Assembly (NCBI RefSeq): GCF_900094555.1
Contig: NZ_FMAC01000003.1
Coordinates: forward strand, 1-64,000
Direction: 5' to 3'
DNA from: Martinezella hainanensis
GTDB lineage: Bacteria; Pseudomonadota; Alphaproteobacteria; Rhizobiales; Rhizobiaceae
DNA length: 64,000 nucleotides
The notes beneath the pieces are model-generated. The model searched no databases. It saw only the letters and a program-made list of their open reading frames with translations, and was not told the origin of the DNA. Of the stretch, positions 28,137-37,879 are shown piece after piece. The first letter of the stretch is position 1. Every line of letters begins with the position of its first letter. Both the position numbers and the translations under genes were made by a program.

Positions 28137-28237
28137 AGGCAAAAACCTCTGGGGGTGAAAGTTGTACGCGGTGTGTCGGCAAACGACATCCGCGGGCCGC
28201 TTCTCGAATTGCAATCCTGTCTTCGCCGTTCATCCTG

Positions 28238-29413
28238 CTATTTGTAGGGATCGGCGGCATCGCGCAAGCCGTCTCCTAAAAAGTTGAACGCCAGAATGAC
28301 CAAAATCACCGGGATCATAGGGAAAAGGAGCCATGGATAGAAGGCGATGACGCTGACACTCCTTGCCTCGGTCAGCAAAATGCCCCAGCTCGTGATGGGC
28401 GGGCGAAGCCCCAGTCCGAGGAAGCTAAGCGCGGTTTCGCCGAGAATCATGCTTGGAACAGAGATCGTCGCCGTGGCGATCAGATGCGACATGAAGCCGG
28501 GAACGAGATGGCGGCCGATGATACGCGGCGTGCTTGCGCCCATCAATTGCGCAGCGAGCACGTAATCCTCCTCACGCAGCGACAAAAGCTTCGAGCGCAC
28601 GGCGCGTGCAAGGCCGGTCCAGTCGAGGATGCCGAGAATGATGGTGATACCGAAATAGACGATGATCGGACTCCAGCTCACGGGCATGATCGCCGCCAGC
28701 GCCATCCACAATGGCAAGCTTGGCAGCGACTGCAGTACCTCGATCACGCGCTGAACGAGGAGATCGAAAAGACCGCCGTGATAACCTGCCAGACCGCCGA
28801 TGACAACGCCGAGCACGAAGCTGATCGCTATGCCGATCAACCCGATCGTCAAGGATATGCGTGCGCCGTAGATGATGCGCGACAGCACGTCCCGGCCCAG
28901 GCGATCGGTTCCAAGCAGGTACATTTGGCCGCCGACGGAAGGGCAGACCAGATGAAGGTTCGAATCCACCAGGCCCCAGAAACGATAGGCGTCGCCGCGG
29001 CAAAAGAAGCGGATCGGCTGCACGTCCGAAGGATTGTCGGCATAGATCCGGCGCAGCGTATCGATATCGAGCGTCATTTTCCGGCCATAGACGAATGGCC
29101 CGACGAACTCGCCCTTGTCGAAGAAATGGACCATCTGTGGCGGCGAGTGGATATAGTCGACATTACGGCTGTGCAGCCCGTAAGGCGCCAGGAATTCGGC
29201 AATCAGGATCATGCCGTAGGCCAGCAACAAAAAGATGCCGGAGGCGAGCGCAAGCTTGTGCTTCCTGAACTTCCACCACATCAGCTTCTTCTGCGAGGCC
29301 ATGTAGTAGCGCTGCTGGCTAGCGGACGTGGCTTCGAACTGATCCGGATCGAAATCCGCGTTCGAGACATAATGCTCAAGGGGGGCACCGGGTTTTGGCA
29401 GGGATACGCTCAC
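28238..29413 (-). CDS. ABC transporter permease (DppC type)
   Basis: A 391-residue permease. The real start is the GTG at 29413, which overlaps the upstream permease stop as GTGA; an apparent longer frame upstream belongs to the other permease read out of phase. The cytoplasmic N-terminus (1-55) precedes the first helix (LALASGIFLLLAYGMILI). A periplasmic insert spans about 80-165, then GTDRLGRDVLSR and five helices. The ATPase-contact loop is DYVLAAQLMGASTPRIIGRH. The insert matches partners of large oligopeptide-class binding proteins, like the second binding protein here. Confidence 0.88.
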   Translation of the reverse strand: MSVSLPKPGAPLEHYVSNADFDPDQFEATSASQQRYYMASQKKLMWWKFRKHKLALASGIFLLLAYGMILIAEFLAPYGLHSRNVDYIHSPPQMVHFFDKGEFVGPFVYGRKMTLDIDTLRRIYADNPSDVQPIRFFCRGDAYRFWGLVDSNLHLVCPSVGGQMYLLGTDRLGRDVLSRIIYGARISLTIGLIGIAISFVLGVVIGGLAGYHGGLFDLLVQRVIEVLQSLPSLPLWMALAAIMPVSWSPIIVYFGITIILGILDWTGLARAVRSKLLSLREEDYVLAAQLMGASTPRIIGRHLVPGFMSHLIATATISVPSMILGETALSFLGLGLRPPITSWGILLTEARSVSVIAFYPWLLFPMIPVILVILAFNFLGDGLRDAADPYK

Positions 29414-30408
29414 TTTGTACTCCTGCCTTGCAAGCGGATGCGGGGATCGAGAAAGCCGAGCGCGATATCCGAGATCAGCACACCGATAACATTGAGGAAG
29501 GCGAGAAACATCAGAAATGAACCGGCAAGATACATGTCCTGGCTTTGCAAGGCCCGGATCAGCATCGGACCGGTCGTCTCCAGCGACAGCACGATCGCGG
29601 TAATCTCGGCGCCCGAAATGATCGACGGCAGGATGGAACCGATATCGGCGACGAAGAAGTTCAATGCCATGCGCAACGGATATTTCACCAGAGCCTTCAG
29701 CGGATGCAGCCCCTTGGCTCGCGCGGTGATGACATATTGCTTCTGCATCTCGTCGAGCAGATTGGCGCGAAGGCGGCGGATCATGCCCGCCGTCCCGGCC
29801 GTGCCGACGATGATGACCGGAATCCACAGATGCGACAGAATTGAGCGTGCCTTGTCCCAGCTCATCGGCTGCGAGAGATATTGCTGATCCATCAAGTGGC
29901 CGATCGACACGCCGAACCAGACATTGGCGAAATACATCAGGATCAGCGCCAGCATGAAATTCGGGATTGCAATGCCGAGCAGGCCGAGGAAGGTCAGGCC
30001 GTAGTCGCCCCAGCTATACTGATGGGTGGCGGAATAGATGCCGATCGGGAAGGCGATCAGCCAGGTCACGAGGATCGTCGTCATCGATACGAGAATGGTC
30101 AGCCACAAGCGGTCGCCGACGACATCCGAAACCGGCAGCTGATATTCAAAGGAATAGCCGAAATCGCCATGCAGCATTCCGGCAACCCAGTGGACATATT
30201 GAAGCGGCATGGGCTGATCGAGGCCGTATTCGTGACGAAGATTCTCGATCTCCTGAAGATTCGCCGTCTCGCCCTGGGCGCGCAGCTCGGCGATCTGGCT
30301 TTCGAAGAAGTCGCCGGGCGGAAGCTGGATGATCGTGAAGACCAGCATCGAAATGACGATCAGGGTCGGGATCATCACGGCGATGCGCCAAAGGATATAT
30401 CTAAGCAT
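29410..30408 (-). CDS. ABC transporter permease (DppB type)
   Basis: A 332-residue inner-membrane permease with the opening MLRYILWRIAVMIPTLIVI, about six helices and the loop ARAKGLHPLKALVKYPLRMAL near 240-260. It overlaps the binding-protein gene by eight bases and the DppC-type gene by four, so the operon is translationally coupled. It resembles the agp-type permease encoded at 13900-14910, which suggests the two importers are paralogous systems with different substrates. Confidence 0.88.
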   Translation of the reverse strand: MLRYILWRIAVMIPTLIVISMLVFTIIQLPPGDFFESQIAELRAQGETANLQEIENLRHEYGLDQPMPLQYVHWVAGMLHGDFGYSFEYQLPVSDVVGDRLWLTILVSMTTILVTWLIAFPIGIYSATHQYSWGDYGLTFLGLLGIAIPNFMLALILMYFANVWFGVSIGHLMDQQYLSQPMSWDKARSILSHLWIPVIIVGTAGTAGMIRRLRANLLDEMQKQYVITARAKGLHPLKALVKYPLRMALNFFVADIGSILPSIISGAEITAIVLSLETTGPMLIRALQSQDMYLAGSFLMFLAFLNVIGVLISDIALGFLDPRIRLQGRSTK

Positions 30409-32317
30409 TCCGGCGATCCTCCTTCATCCAGAAGGTATCCGGCATGTAGACACCGAGAAAGCAGGTTGGATCGAAGCCGTAAAGCGCTTTTTCCGGCACG
30501 TTCTGCATGCGCGCCGAATGCACGATCGGCTGCAGCGTGGCGTTGATGAGGCCGATGGAGAAAACCTGGTCCGTATAGATCGACAGCATTTCGTGCCAGA
30601 TCTCGGCGCGCTCGAAGGAGGATGCCGCGGCTTCCCACTCACGAAGCAGCTTGACGAGTTTGGCGGCCTCCGGAACATCAGGCGCAACACCCTGCGTCTC
30701 ACGCGAAAGATAGTACATGCCCCAAAGCGGCCATTGCATTTGGTCGTCAGTTGTCGGCGCCAGCTCCGCCGGGTTCATGTCCGCCGTCGGCACGCCGTTG
30801 TCCAGACCATACCACAAGGACATCAGGATACGCCCGCCCATGGCGCGACTGCGGAAAATGTCGCGTTGCGACACACGCGTAAACAGTGCGATACCGACCT
30901 TGCGCCAGTGATCGGTGACCAGCTCCAGGACGTCCGCATCCAACGGGCTTTCGCCCGGTGTTTCCACCGTGATTTCCATGCGCCGCCCGTCCGGCAGCAG
31001 GCGAATGCCATCTTCATCGCGCTTGGCAAGACCGGCGGCGTCGAGCAAAGCATTGGCCTGATCGGGATCGTGCGCAATCCAGGCCGACGCATATTCCGGC
31101 TTGTAGAGCGGGCTGTCCGGCAGGACGGTATTGGCGCTCTCGGTGCCGAGGCCGTAGAAGACGGCCATATTGACCTCATGGCGGTCAATCGCCAGCGACA
31201 GGGCTCGCCGTACGCGCACATCGCGCAGAACGTCTCGCCATACGGCATCGGCGCTGTTCAGATTGGGAAATAGCGCGACCCGCGACCCACGTGCCGCTTT
31301 CCAGAGATTGACCTTGATCGGGTGGATCTTCTCCGCTTCCTTGAGGAAGGTATAGTCGTTGAAGTCTATGCCGTTTGCCTGCAGATCACTTTCTCCCGCG
31401 CCGGTCTTAGCGGCGATGATTGCGGAAGAGCTGATGCTCAGGATCATCCGATCGATATAGGGCAACTGCCGGCCATTTTCGTCGACGCGGTGGAAATAGG
31501 GATTGCGCTCGAAGACGAATTGCTCGGCCGGCGGCGCGGTCGTGTTGCGCCAGGGATCGAGCACCGGCAGATTAGGATTTTCAGGCCGGTAGGAACGGGC
31601 CATCTTGATGTGAAGATCCTGCCATTTCTTAGCGCGGTTTTCCTTCATCAGCGAAGAAAGGCGAATGCTGTCCTGGTATTTCTTGTGGAACTGTTTCAGA
31701 TAATGCGCAGGCCCAGCAATGACGAGCGGCTGCGGCGCGGCCAGAATTGGCAGGAAATCGGGATTTGGATCATCCCAGGAATAGCGCACCGTCAGCTCAT
31801 CGAGCAACTCGAAGCGCGGCAGGCTGCCATGCGGGCGCAACTCCAAGGCGCCACCACCCGGTGTCAGTTCCTTATTGAGGATGACGTCTTCCCACCAATA
31901 GCGGAAGTCATAGGCGGTGAAAGGATGCCCATCCGACCATTTATGCCCGTCGCGCAGCTTGAAGGTGAAAACCATGTCGTTGACGGAGGTGAATGACTCC
32001 AGAATATCAGGCTGCAACGACAGGGTACGGTCATAGCCGACGAGACGGGAATAGCCGTATATCGTCATGAAGCGGATGTCGTTCTGGCTGCCCACAATGG
32101 TGCGCACCGAGCCGCCATAATGGCCCGGCGTGCGCCCCATGGCCGCGACATTGACGATGCGCGGGAACTTCGGCAGACGCTTGGCGAGATGCGGCATCTG
32201 GCCGGCCCTTAGCCAATCGGCAAAATATTCCGGCTCGTTGTCGACATCCGCGGCAAGAACGGGCTGAGGCAAAACGGTGGTGGCCAGCAGGCCGAGAAAG
32301 GTGCGCCGATTAATCAT
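30401..32317 (-). CDS. oligopeptide-class ABC substrate-binding protein
   Basis: A 638-residue SBP_bac_5 protein. The N-terminus NRRTFLGLLATTVLPQPVLA is a Tat-type signal, cleaved near residue 23. The family core is KLRDGHKWSDGHPFTAYDF with RYWWEDVI near 118-145. A later segment, RRALSLAIDRHEVNMAVF near 380-400, is typical. It resembles the alpha-galactoside binder at 11655-13742 in length and general layout. It begins four bases inside the end of the ATPase gene (ATGA) and is followed by the two permeases, an unusual ATPase-first order. Location upstream of glycosyltransferases suggests uptake of an oligosaccharide or glycopeptide, by inference only. Confidence 0.85.
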   Translation of the reverse strand: MINRRTFLGLLATTVLPQPVLAADVDNEPEYFADWLRAGQMPHLAKRLPKFPRIVNVAAMGRTPGHYGGSVRTIVGSQNDIRFMTIYGYSRLVGYDRTLSLQPDILESFTSVNDMVFTFKLRDGHKWSDGHPFTAYDFRYWWEDVILNKELTPGGGALELRPHGSLPRFELLDELTVRYSWDDPNPDFLPILAAPQPLVIAGPAHYLKQFHKKYQDSIRLSSLMKENRAKKWQDLHIKMARSYRPENPNLPVLDPWRNTTAPPAEQFVFERNPYFHRVDENGRQLPYIDRMILSISSSAIIAAKTGAGESDLQANGIDFNDYTFLKEAEKIHPIKVNLWKAARGSRVALFPNLNSADAVWRDVLRDVRVRRALSLAIDRHEVNMAVFYGLGTESANTVLPDSPLYKPEYASAWIAHDPDQANALLDAAGLAKRDEDGIRLLPDGRRMEITVETPGESPLDADVLELVTDHWRKVGIALFTRVSQRDIFRSRAMGGRILMSLWYGLDNGVPTADMNPAELAPTTDDQMQWPLWGMYYLSRETQGVAPDVPEAAKLVKLLREWEAAASSFERAEIWHEMLSIYTDQVFSIGLINATLQPIVHSARMQNVPEKALYGFDPTCFLGVYMPDTFWMKEDRRNA

Positions 32318-34221
32318 TTGCGCAGCTCCTGGGCACCGAGACCCCGGCGGGCGCGCACGAAATGTCCTCCACCCAAATCGGCATAGGCCAGATCTCCATC
32401 CGCTCCCTCAGAGAATTGCGGCCCCCATTTCTGCCTGGCTGCAGGGCCTTCGCTGTTCAGGGCGGAGAAATCCAGCGGCCGGTCGAGATCGGGGAACGGA
32501 ACGGCTGCAAGCAGCGAGCGCGTGTAGGGATGAACGGGATCGCGAAGGATGATCTCGCGCGGTGCGATTTCGACGATGCGTCCCCGTGCCATCACGGCAA
32601 TCCGATCGGCCATATAGTCGACCACGGCGAGATTGTGCGAAATGAACAGGTAGGTCAGGCCGAGCTCTTTCTGCAGATCCTTGAGAAGGTTCAGAATTTG
32701 CGCCTGTACGGACACGTCGAGCGCCGAGACGGGCTCGTCAAGGATCAGAAGCTTCGGCCCCAGCGCCAAAGCGCGCGCAATTCCGATGCGCTGGCGCTGG
32801 CCGCCGGAGAAGCTGTGCGGATAACGGCTCAGATAGTGCTTGTCGAGGCCGATCGCCTGCATCAGCGCCTTGACCTTCTCCGTGCGCTCGGCGCTGTCAC
32901 CATGCCTATGGATTTCCAGGGGCTCACTCAGGATGTTGCGGATGGTCATGCGTGGAGAAAGCGAAGAGACCGGGTCCTGGAAGACCATCTGGATCTTCGT
33001 GCGCAGATCCATCAACTCGTCGCCCTTGACAGCGAGCACATCGATCTTGCCGCTGCCATCATCGAAGCTGACGGAACCACCGTCAGCGGTGACACCCCGC
33101 ATCAGGATCTTGCTCACCGTCGTCTTGCCGCAGCCACTTTCCCCAACGAGGCCAAGACATTCGCCGCGGCGAATATCGAAACTGACATCATCGACCGCCC
33201 GGAACTTCGTGCCATCCCGCCGCCCGAACAGCCCGCCAGCCTTCGACGTATAAGTCTTGGTCAGGTTGCGCACACTGAGCAGAACATCGGGTGTCGTGCC
33301 CACCGCCGGCACGCCATTGCCGACGAGCTTCTTCTTGCCGGAGAAGGTGCCGAGATTGACCGGGACATCCCGCAAGGATTTCAATCGCTCTCCCGGCTTC
33401 ATATCGAAATGCGGCACCGCCGACATCAGCGCCTTCAGATAGCGATGCTGCGGCTGACGAAAGATCGTGTCGACCGGGCCTGCTTCCATGATCTCGCCGT
33501 GATAGATGACCACGACCTCATCGGCCATGTTCGCAACGACGCCGAGATCGTGGGTAATCAGCAGCATCGCCATGTTGAACGTCTGCTGGAGATTGCGCAG
33601 CAGGCCGAGGATCTGCGCCTGGATAGTGACATCCAACGCCGTCGTCGGCTCGTCGGCAATCAGCAGCGCCGGATTGCAGATCAGCGCCATGGCGATCATC
33701 GCACGCTGGCGCATGCCTCCGGAAAGCTCGAAAGGATACATGTCGAAAGTGCGAACCGGGTCCTGAAAGCCGACAAGGTTCAGCATCTCTTCCGTCTTTT
33801 CGCGCTGCTCGGCTCTGCTGGTGCCGGCGCTGTGAATGCGCAACGCTTCGCTGATCTGGTTGCCGACCGTATGCAGTGGCGACAGCGAGGTCATCGGCTC
33901 CTGGAAGATCTTCGCCATGCGTGCGCCGCGCAGCCGGCGGATTGCTGCGCCGTCGCGCGGCAGCTGAAGAATATCGGTCGTCTGACCGTCAAGCGGATCG
34001 GTAAACAGAATCCGGCCGGTCGCCTTCGCCGCCGTCGGAAGGATGCCCATGATCGATTGGCTGATGATCGATTTGCCGGAACCGGATTCGCCGACCAGCG
34101 CCGTAACCTTGCCCGGAAGCACTCTCAAGCCGGCATTCTTGACGACGCGCAGACTATCTCCATAAAGGGAGAACGAGACGTCGAGGTTCTCAATACGCAG
34201 TAGATCAGTCCCTGACGCCAT
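32314..34221 (-). CDS. fused double ABC ATPase (DppD-DppF type)
   Basis: A 635-residue ATPase with two intact domains: Walker A GESGSGKSIISQ and GESGCGKTTVSK, signatures LSGGMRQRAMIAMAL and FSGGQRQRIGIARAL, and Walker [12 protein letters not shown] and ILDEPVSALDV. It serves the two downstream permeases. I chose the ATG at 34221 with GGGAAG upstream; the longer frame has 16 extra residues without domain support. It is the first gene of the importer/glycosyltransferase series. The promoter should lie in the 160 bases before it, after the cyclase gene. Confidence 0.88.
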   Translation of the reverse strand: MASGTDLLRIENLDVSFSLYGDSLRVVKNAGLRVLPGKVTALVGESGSGKSIISQSIMGILPTAAKATGRILFTDPLDGQTTDILQLPRDGAAIRRLRGARMAKIFQEPMTSLSPLHTVGNQISEALRIHSAGTSRAEQREKTEEMLNLVGFQDPVRTFDMYPFELSGGMRQRAMIAMALICNPALLIADEPTTALDVTIQAQILGLLRNLQQTFNMAMLLITHDLGVVANMADEVVVIYHGEIMEAGPVDTIFRQPQHRYLKALMSAVPHFDMKPGERLKSLRDVPVNLGTFSGKKKLVGNGVPAVGTTPDVLLSVRNLTKTYTSKAGGLFGRRDGTKFRAVDDVSFDIRRGECLGLVGESGCGKTTVSKILMRGVTADGGSVSFDDGSGKIDVLAVKGDELMDLRTKIQMVFQDPVSSLSPRMTIRNILSEPLEIHRHGDSAERTEKVKALMQAIGLDKHYLSRYPHSFSGGQRQRIGIARALALGPKLLILDEPVSALDVSVQAQILNLLKDLQKELGLTYLFISHNLAVVDYMADRIAVMARGRIVEIAPREIILRDPVHPYTRSLLAAVPFPDLDRPLDFSALNSEGPAARQKWGPQFSEGADGDLAYADLGGGHFVRARRGLGAQELRK

Positions 34222-34381
34222 ACATATTACTTCCCGCTCACATGACCTTTGTGGCCTTATAAGGCACACTAACGTAGGCCATAACGGGTGTCTAGCTCGT
34301 CAAAGCAATGCCGCGACTGTAAAAAAACTGTCGTCTTTCCAGTGATATATCGGCTTATGCTGAAGCGGGACGCATCTGCGG

Positions 34382-35719
34382 TTACGGAGTGAGGTTTTCA
34401 ACTTGAAGACGGCCCTCGAACTTCTTGGCATCCCTGTGCAAGAGAATAACCTGCTCGGCCTCGGAAAGGCTGTCAGGCGCTGTTTCCTGGAAGATCTCGA
34501 GCGCGCCATTGGCTGACGTCGCTGCTTTCGGAGAGACAACGGTAAAGCGCTGGCGTACGCCGCGCAGCTTCTCTTCTCCAAGTTTTCCCCATTCACAATC
34601 GGTGTAGCTGGAGAAAGCCTGGCTCGCGACGACTTCGGTCGCATATTTCTTGGTCAGCGACTGTAGCCGCTCAACCTCGTTGACCGCCGCACCGAAGGCG
34701 GAAAACGTCAACCGATCCTTCAATCCGACATTGCCGAACATGACGTTGCCGACATGCAGCCCGATTCCATAGCGCACTTCGCTCAAATTGCGCGACTGGC
34801 GATCAGTGTTAAGCGCCGTGACCCGGCGTTGCGCCTCGAAAACGGCCGAAAGCGCCGCCTCACACGCAACCTTGGATGGGTCCTTGTGCCTGCCGCATGG
34901 ATAGACCGCGAGAAATCCGTCGCCAAGGAAGCTCAGAATCTCGCCGCCATTGCGATTGAACGGCGCTGCGATCGCATCGAAGAACTCGTTCAGCGTATCG
35001 ATATAGGCTTGGCGTCCTTCCTTTTCGGCATAAACCGTGGATTGCCGCATGTCGCCCATGACGAGCGCCGCACGGATCGTCTCGCCGTCGCCGCGGCGGA
35101 TCTGGCCGTTCAGCACGCGCTTTCCGGCGTCGCCGCCGAGATAGGTGGTCAGCATATTGTTGGCAAGCTTGCCGAGAACCGCCATCTTGGCAGCCATGGC
35201 CAGATGGTTCTGCATGCGCATCAGCGCGCCGATCATCTCTTCGCTGAAACCACCGATGCTGTCGGTCGACCAGGAGCCCATCATGCCCTGCACCGAGCCC
35301 GCGCCGAAAGTCTGCACGAAGGCCATATAGTCGGTGACCTTCTCTTTTCGCAGGTCCTCGAAGATCGGAAACTCGACCGTGCCGTCGACATCGATCCTGC
35401 GACGCAGGTGCTGAAGATTGTTGGACAGGAGATAATAATAGGGGCTCTGCACAAAGCGTTCCGGCTTTTCGTTTCCATGCCGGTAGCCCTCGATCATCAA
35501 ACCGCCGGCGCGTCGCCAGGTAAAGCCAAGCGCATCATAGAGCGGGTGAAGCATGGAAAAGGTCAGATGCACGCGATTGAGCGGCATTCCTGTCGCAGCC
35601 ATGCGTTCGCAAAAGCCGCGAACGATGGTCTCCAGGTTTTCGCCCGTCAGCGCCGCCTGCGTCAGCCATTCAGCAACTTTATCGAGAAGAAGATCAGAAA
35701 CACTCGAATGAATAGTCAT
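34382..35719 (-). CDS. soluble class III adenylate/guanylate cyclase
   Basis: A 445-residue protein. The N-terminal part (1-205) has no membrane segment and is an uncharacterised sensor-like region shared by rhizobial cyclases. The catalytic domain (about 220-395) keeps both metal aspartates: VMGDMRQST and SFLGDGFLAVYP. It also shows GIGLHVGNVMFGNVG and the FGAAVNEVERL element with the asparagine that orients ribose. It would convert ATP (or GTP) to the cyclic product. GGGGAC precedes the ATG. It lies immediately upstream of the importer/glycosyltransferase series on the same strand, 160 bases away, which is the basis for linking the cluster to cyclic nucleotides. Confidence 0.9.
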   Translation of the reverse strand: MTIHSSVSDLLLDKVAEWLTQAALTGENLETIVRGFCERMAATGMPLNRVHLTFSMLHPLYDALGFTWRRAGGLMIEGYRHGNEKPERFVQSPYYYLLSNNLQHLRRRIDVDGTVEFPIFEDLRKEKVTDYMAFVQTFGAGSVQGMMGSWSTDSIGGFSEEMIGALMRMQNHLAMAAKMAVLGKLANNMLTTYLGGDAGKRVLNGQIRRGDGETIRAALVMGDMRQSTVYAEKEGRQAYIDTLNEFFDAIAAPFNRNGGEILSFLGDGFLAVYPCGRHKDPSKVACEAALSAVFEAQRRVTALNTDRQSRNLSEVRYGIGLHVGNVMFGNVGLKDRLTFSAFGAAVNEVERLQSLTKKYATEVVASQAFSSYTDCEWGKLGEEKLRGVRQRFTVVSPKAATSANGALEIFQETAPDSLSEAEQVILLHRDAKKFEGRLQVENLTP

Positions 35720-36078
35720 TGTCCCCGCGGCCTATCTTAACAATGCCCGATGTTTCGCCGGTTATGGACGCCGTCACTTTCGCCGACCGCCATCTCCGGA
35801 ATTTCCGGCCTATCGTCCAAGGCTGGATGAAACAATCATTCAACAGCGCCGGCGCGTTCCCTTGCTACCCCTGGATCGCGCAAGCACCAGAAAATCGACT
35901 GCATTTCTCACGAACCCCGCACCAGAAATGCAGCAAAAGGATAGCTGTCGCAACCGGCGACTCTCGTTTTGTTCTCCTTCAGATAAGGCGCATATTCAGC
36001 GGAAACAATGGCGTAAACCGAAATGGATCGATAAAAATCACAACTGCGACCGGAGCGGCTGCGTGTGGCATCCGAAAG
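35720..36078. other. 359-base intergenic region, no gene seen
   Basis: No convincing coding sequence on either strand. It holds the upstream region of the class III cyclase gene. A 13-base palindrome, CCGGAATTTCCGG, at 35796-35808 lies about 80 bases before the cyclase start and could be an operator. AT-rich pieces near 35960-36050 could hold a promoter. Nothing else is recognisable. Confidence 0.4.
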
Positions 36079-37254
36079 TCACTCGCCCGCGGCAAGCTCG
36101 GGCGGCCGCTTTTCCCGCAACGCCATGGCGGCCATCGCATAACCGCCACTCGCCCCATCGATAAAGTGCATATGGTCGCGCATGAGCGGGGTCGGCACGA
36201 AGCAGGTCATCAACGCGCTATCCTGGCGATGCAGACCGAAGCGGCAGACGCCCTCCGCCTCCGCCTGGCGCAAGCGCGCCTCGATGCGTTCAAGATGCGT
36301 GGCGTCGACGTCGATGGTCATTTTCAGGCCATCGTCGAATTTACGGAAATCGGAATTCGCCGCGAGATCACGCCGGTAGATCTTGGCATCGAAGGTTGCG
36401 GTCCTTACCCCGAACTTGTCGAGAACCCAGACAAGGACGATCTGGGCATCGATGACAAGTTTGCGCCACCAGCGATTGGCCGGAGCGGCCAAAGCCCGCG
36501 CTTCGATATCGGCACCACCGAAGCTCAATGCCGGCGTCGGACCTTCAACAGGGACGGGGTGGCTGTCGCGGTTCTGCTCTGCAGATATGGCAATGATATC
36601 GGCAACCAGTTGCTGAAATTTCGGACCACTTCCAGCGTCGCCGGGTATGGCGATGATCGAGACGATCTCGCCATTCTGCGCCTCGATCGGATTCCATCGG
36701 CACGAAAGACCCGTCAGATCAGGCTCCACCCCTGTCGGCATCGCCTCGACGATGAAGCGGCCCGCCTTCATCTGCCGCTCCGCCCAGCTCGTACCGCCGC
36801 CGGAAAACATGGCATAGGAAACATAGTCGCTTGGACTGAAACGAGCGACCCGCACGTCGAACCCCTCGCCGCGAATCGCATCCATCGGCACCAGAGCCGT
36901 GCGCAGATCGAGCTGCAGCTCTTCCTTCACCCAGCCCCGCACGGCCGCAAGCGCCTGCCGCGCCCGCTCCCCACCGGAGGGCGGTACGGCCACCAATGCG
37001 CCATCCCCGCCAAAGGCGAAGGGATAGTCGCCTCGGTCCAAGGCGTTGAGCACGGCGGAAATCACGCTGGCGCCTGCCATATTGACCGATTTGTAGTGGC
37101 CGGCGGCAATCGCCTTTGTCGAGCTGACGATGTCGGCGATCGCAATCAGCCAGTCACCCGGGAGGGGCTGATAATTGGCGCTGTCGGTCACACCTTCGAA
37201 ACGCGTGAAACCCGCAAGCTTATGGAAGAAATCATCATTGGATGGCTCGCCCAT
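36079..37254 (-). CDS. DUF3095 family protein, cyclase-like fold
   Basis: A 391-residue protein of the DUF3095 family. An N-terminal region resembles a class III cyclase core: IADIVSSTKAIAAGHYK (metal-site Asp, near 38-54) and FAFGGDGALVAVP (second Asp, near 78-90). The middle part (KAGRFIVEAMPTG to about 215) and the C-terminal half, including DGLKMTIDVDATHLERIE near 310, are family-specific. GGGGGA precedes the ATG at 37254. No experimentally defined function is known to me. The neighbouring cyclases suggest nucleotide signalling. Loss or change of other cyclase motifs cannot be settled without alignment. Confidence 0.78.
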   Translation of the reverse strand: MGEPSNDDFFHKLAGFTRFEGVTDSANYQPLPGDWLIAIADIVSSTKAIAAGHYKSVNMAGASVISAVLNALDRGDYPFAFGGDGALVAVPPSGGERARQALAAVRGWVKEELQLDLRTALVPMDAIRGEGFDVRVARFSPSDYVSYAMFSGGGTSWAERQMKAGRFIVEAMPTGVEPDLTGLSCRWNPIEAQNGEIVSIIAIPGDAGSGPKFQQLVADIIAISAEQNRDSHPVPVEGPTPALSFGGADIEARALAAPANRWWRKLVIDAQIVLVWVLDKFGVRTATFDAKIYRRDLAANSDFRKFDDGLKMTIDVDATHLERIEARLRQAEAEGVCRFGLHRQDSALMTCFVPTPLMRDHMHFIDGASGGYAMAAMALREKRPPELAAGE

Positions 37255-37397
37255 GATGTCCCCCTTCATTGAGCGCCGCGACAATCTATCCCTACAGCAA
37301 ATGCATCGAAAAGCCAGCGGGCGGTCGACGCCGCGATATCCGCCGTGCTACGCCCACTGCGGGAGAGGCACAAGACGCCAAGGATATTTCAAATACG

Positions 37398-37877
37398 ATG
37401 AGCCGCCTGGATAGTTTCATTCGCCGCCTCAGCGCACAGCGCGACATCCTCAATGCCGTTGCCGACGAGGTGAGAATGCTTGATGGCCCCGTGCTGGAGC
37501 TCGGCCTCGGCAACGGTCGCACCTTCGATCATCTGCGCGAACTCTTCCCCGATCGCCGCATCATTGCCTTCGACCGGGCGGTCAATGCCTACGGTCCTTC
37601 CATGCCGTCCGCCGACAATCTCGTTCTCGGCGAGATCAAGGACACGACGAAAACCTTCATCGGCACCAACGCCTCGCTCGCCCATGCCGATATCGGCACC
37701 GGCTACGAAGACAAGGATGCGATAACATTGACCTGGCTGCCCCGGATCATGGCTGGTGTGCTGGCATCGGGCGGGTTTGCGGTCAGCGGCCTTCCCCTCG
37801 ATCATCCCGATCTCGAGGCACTGCCCCTGCCCTCGACCGTCAAGGACGGGCGCTATTTCATCTATCGGCGCAAATAG
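37398..37877 (+). CDS. small class I SAM-dependent methyltransferase
   Basis: A 159-residue protein with the SAM-binding motif GPVLELGLGNGRTFDHLREL near 29-48 and a second acidic strand RRIIAFDRAV near 53-62. It resembles a compact rhizobial family of predicted S-adenosylmethionine methyltransferases of about 160 residues. The ATG at 37398 was preferred because upstream frame lacks conserved sequence. It converges with the FkbM gene two bases away and is divergent from the DUF3095 gene. Substrate unknown; small size suggests a small-molecule or glycan acceptor. Confidence 0.75.
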   Translation: MSRLDSFIRRLSAQRDILNAVADEVRMLDGPVLELGLGNGRTFDHLRELFPDRRIIAFDRAVNAYGPSMPSADNLVLGEIKDTTKTFIGTNASLAHADIGTGYEDKDAITLTWLPRIMAGVLASGGFAVSGLPLDHPDLEALPLPSTVKDGRYFIYRRK

Positions 37878-37879
37878 GC

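Noticed and set aside
28238..29827. A 529-residue reading of the DppC-type permease starting at 29827.
   Set aside because: The first 138 residues are arginine- and histidine-rich and overlap the other permease out of phase. The GTG at 29413 (GTGA overlap) gives a normal permease.
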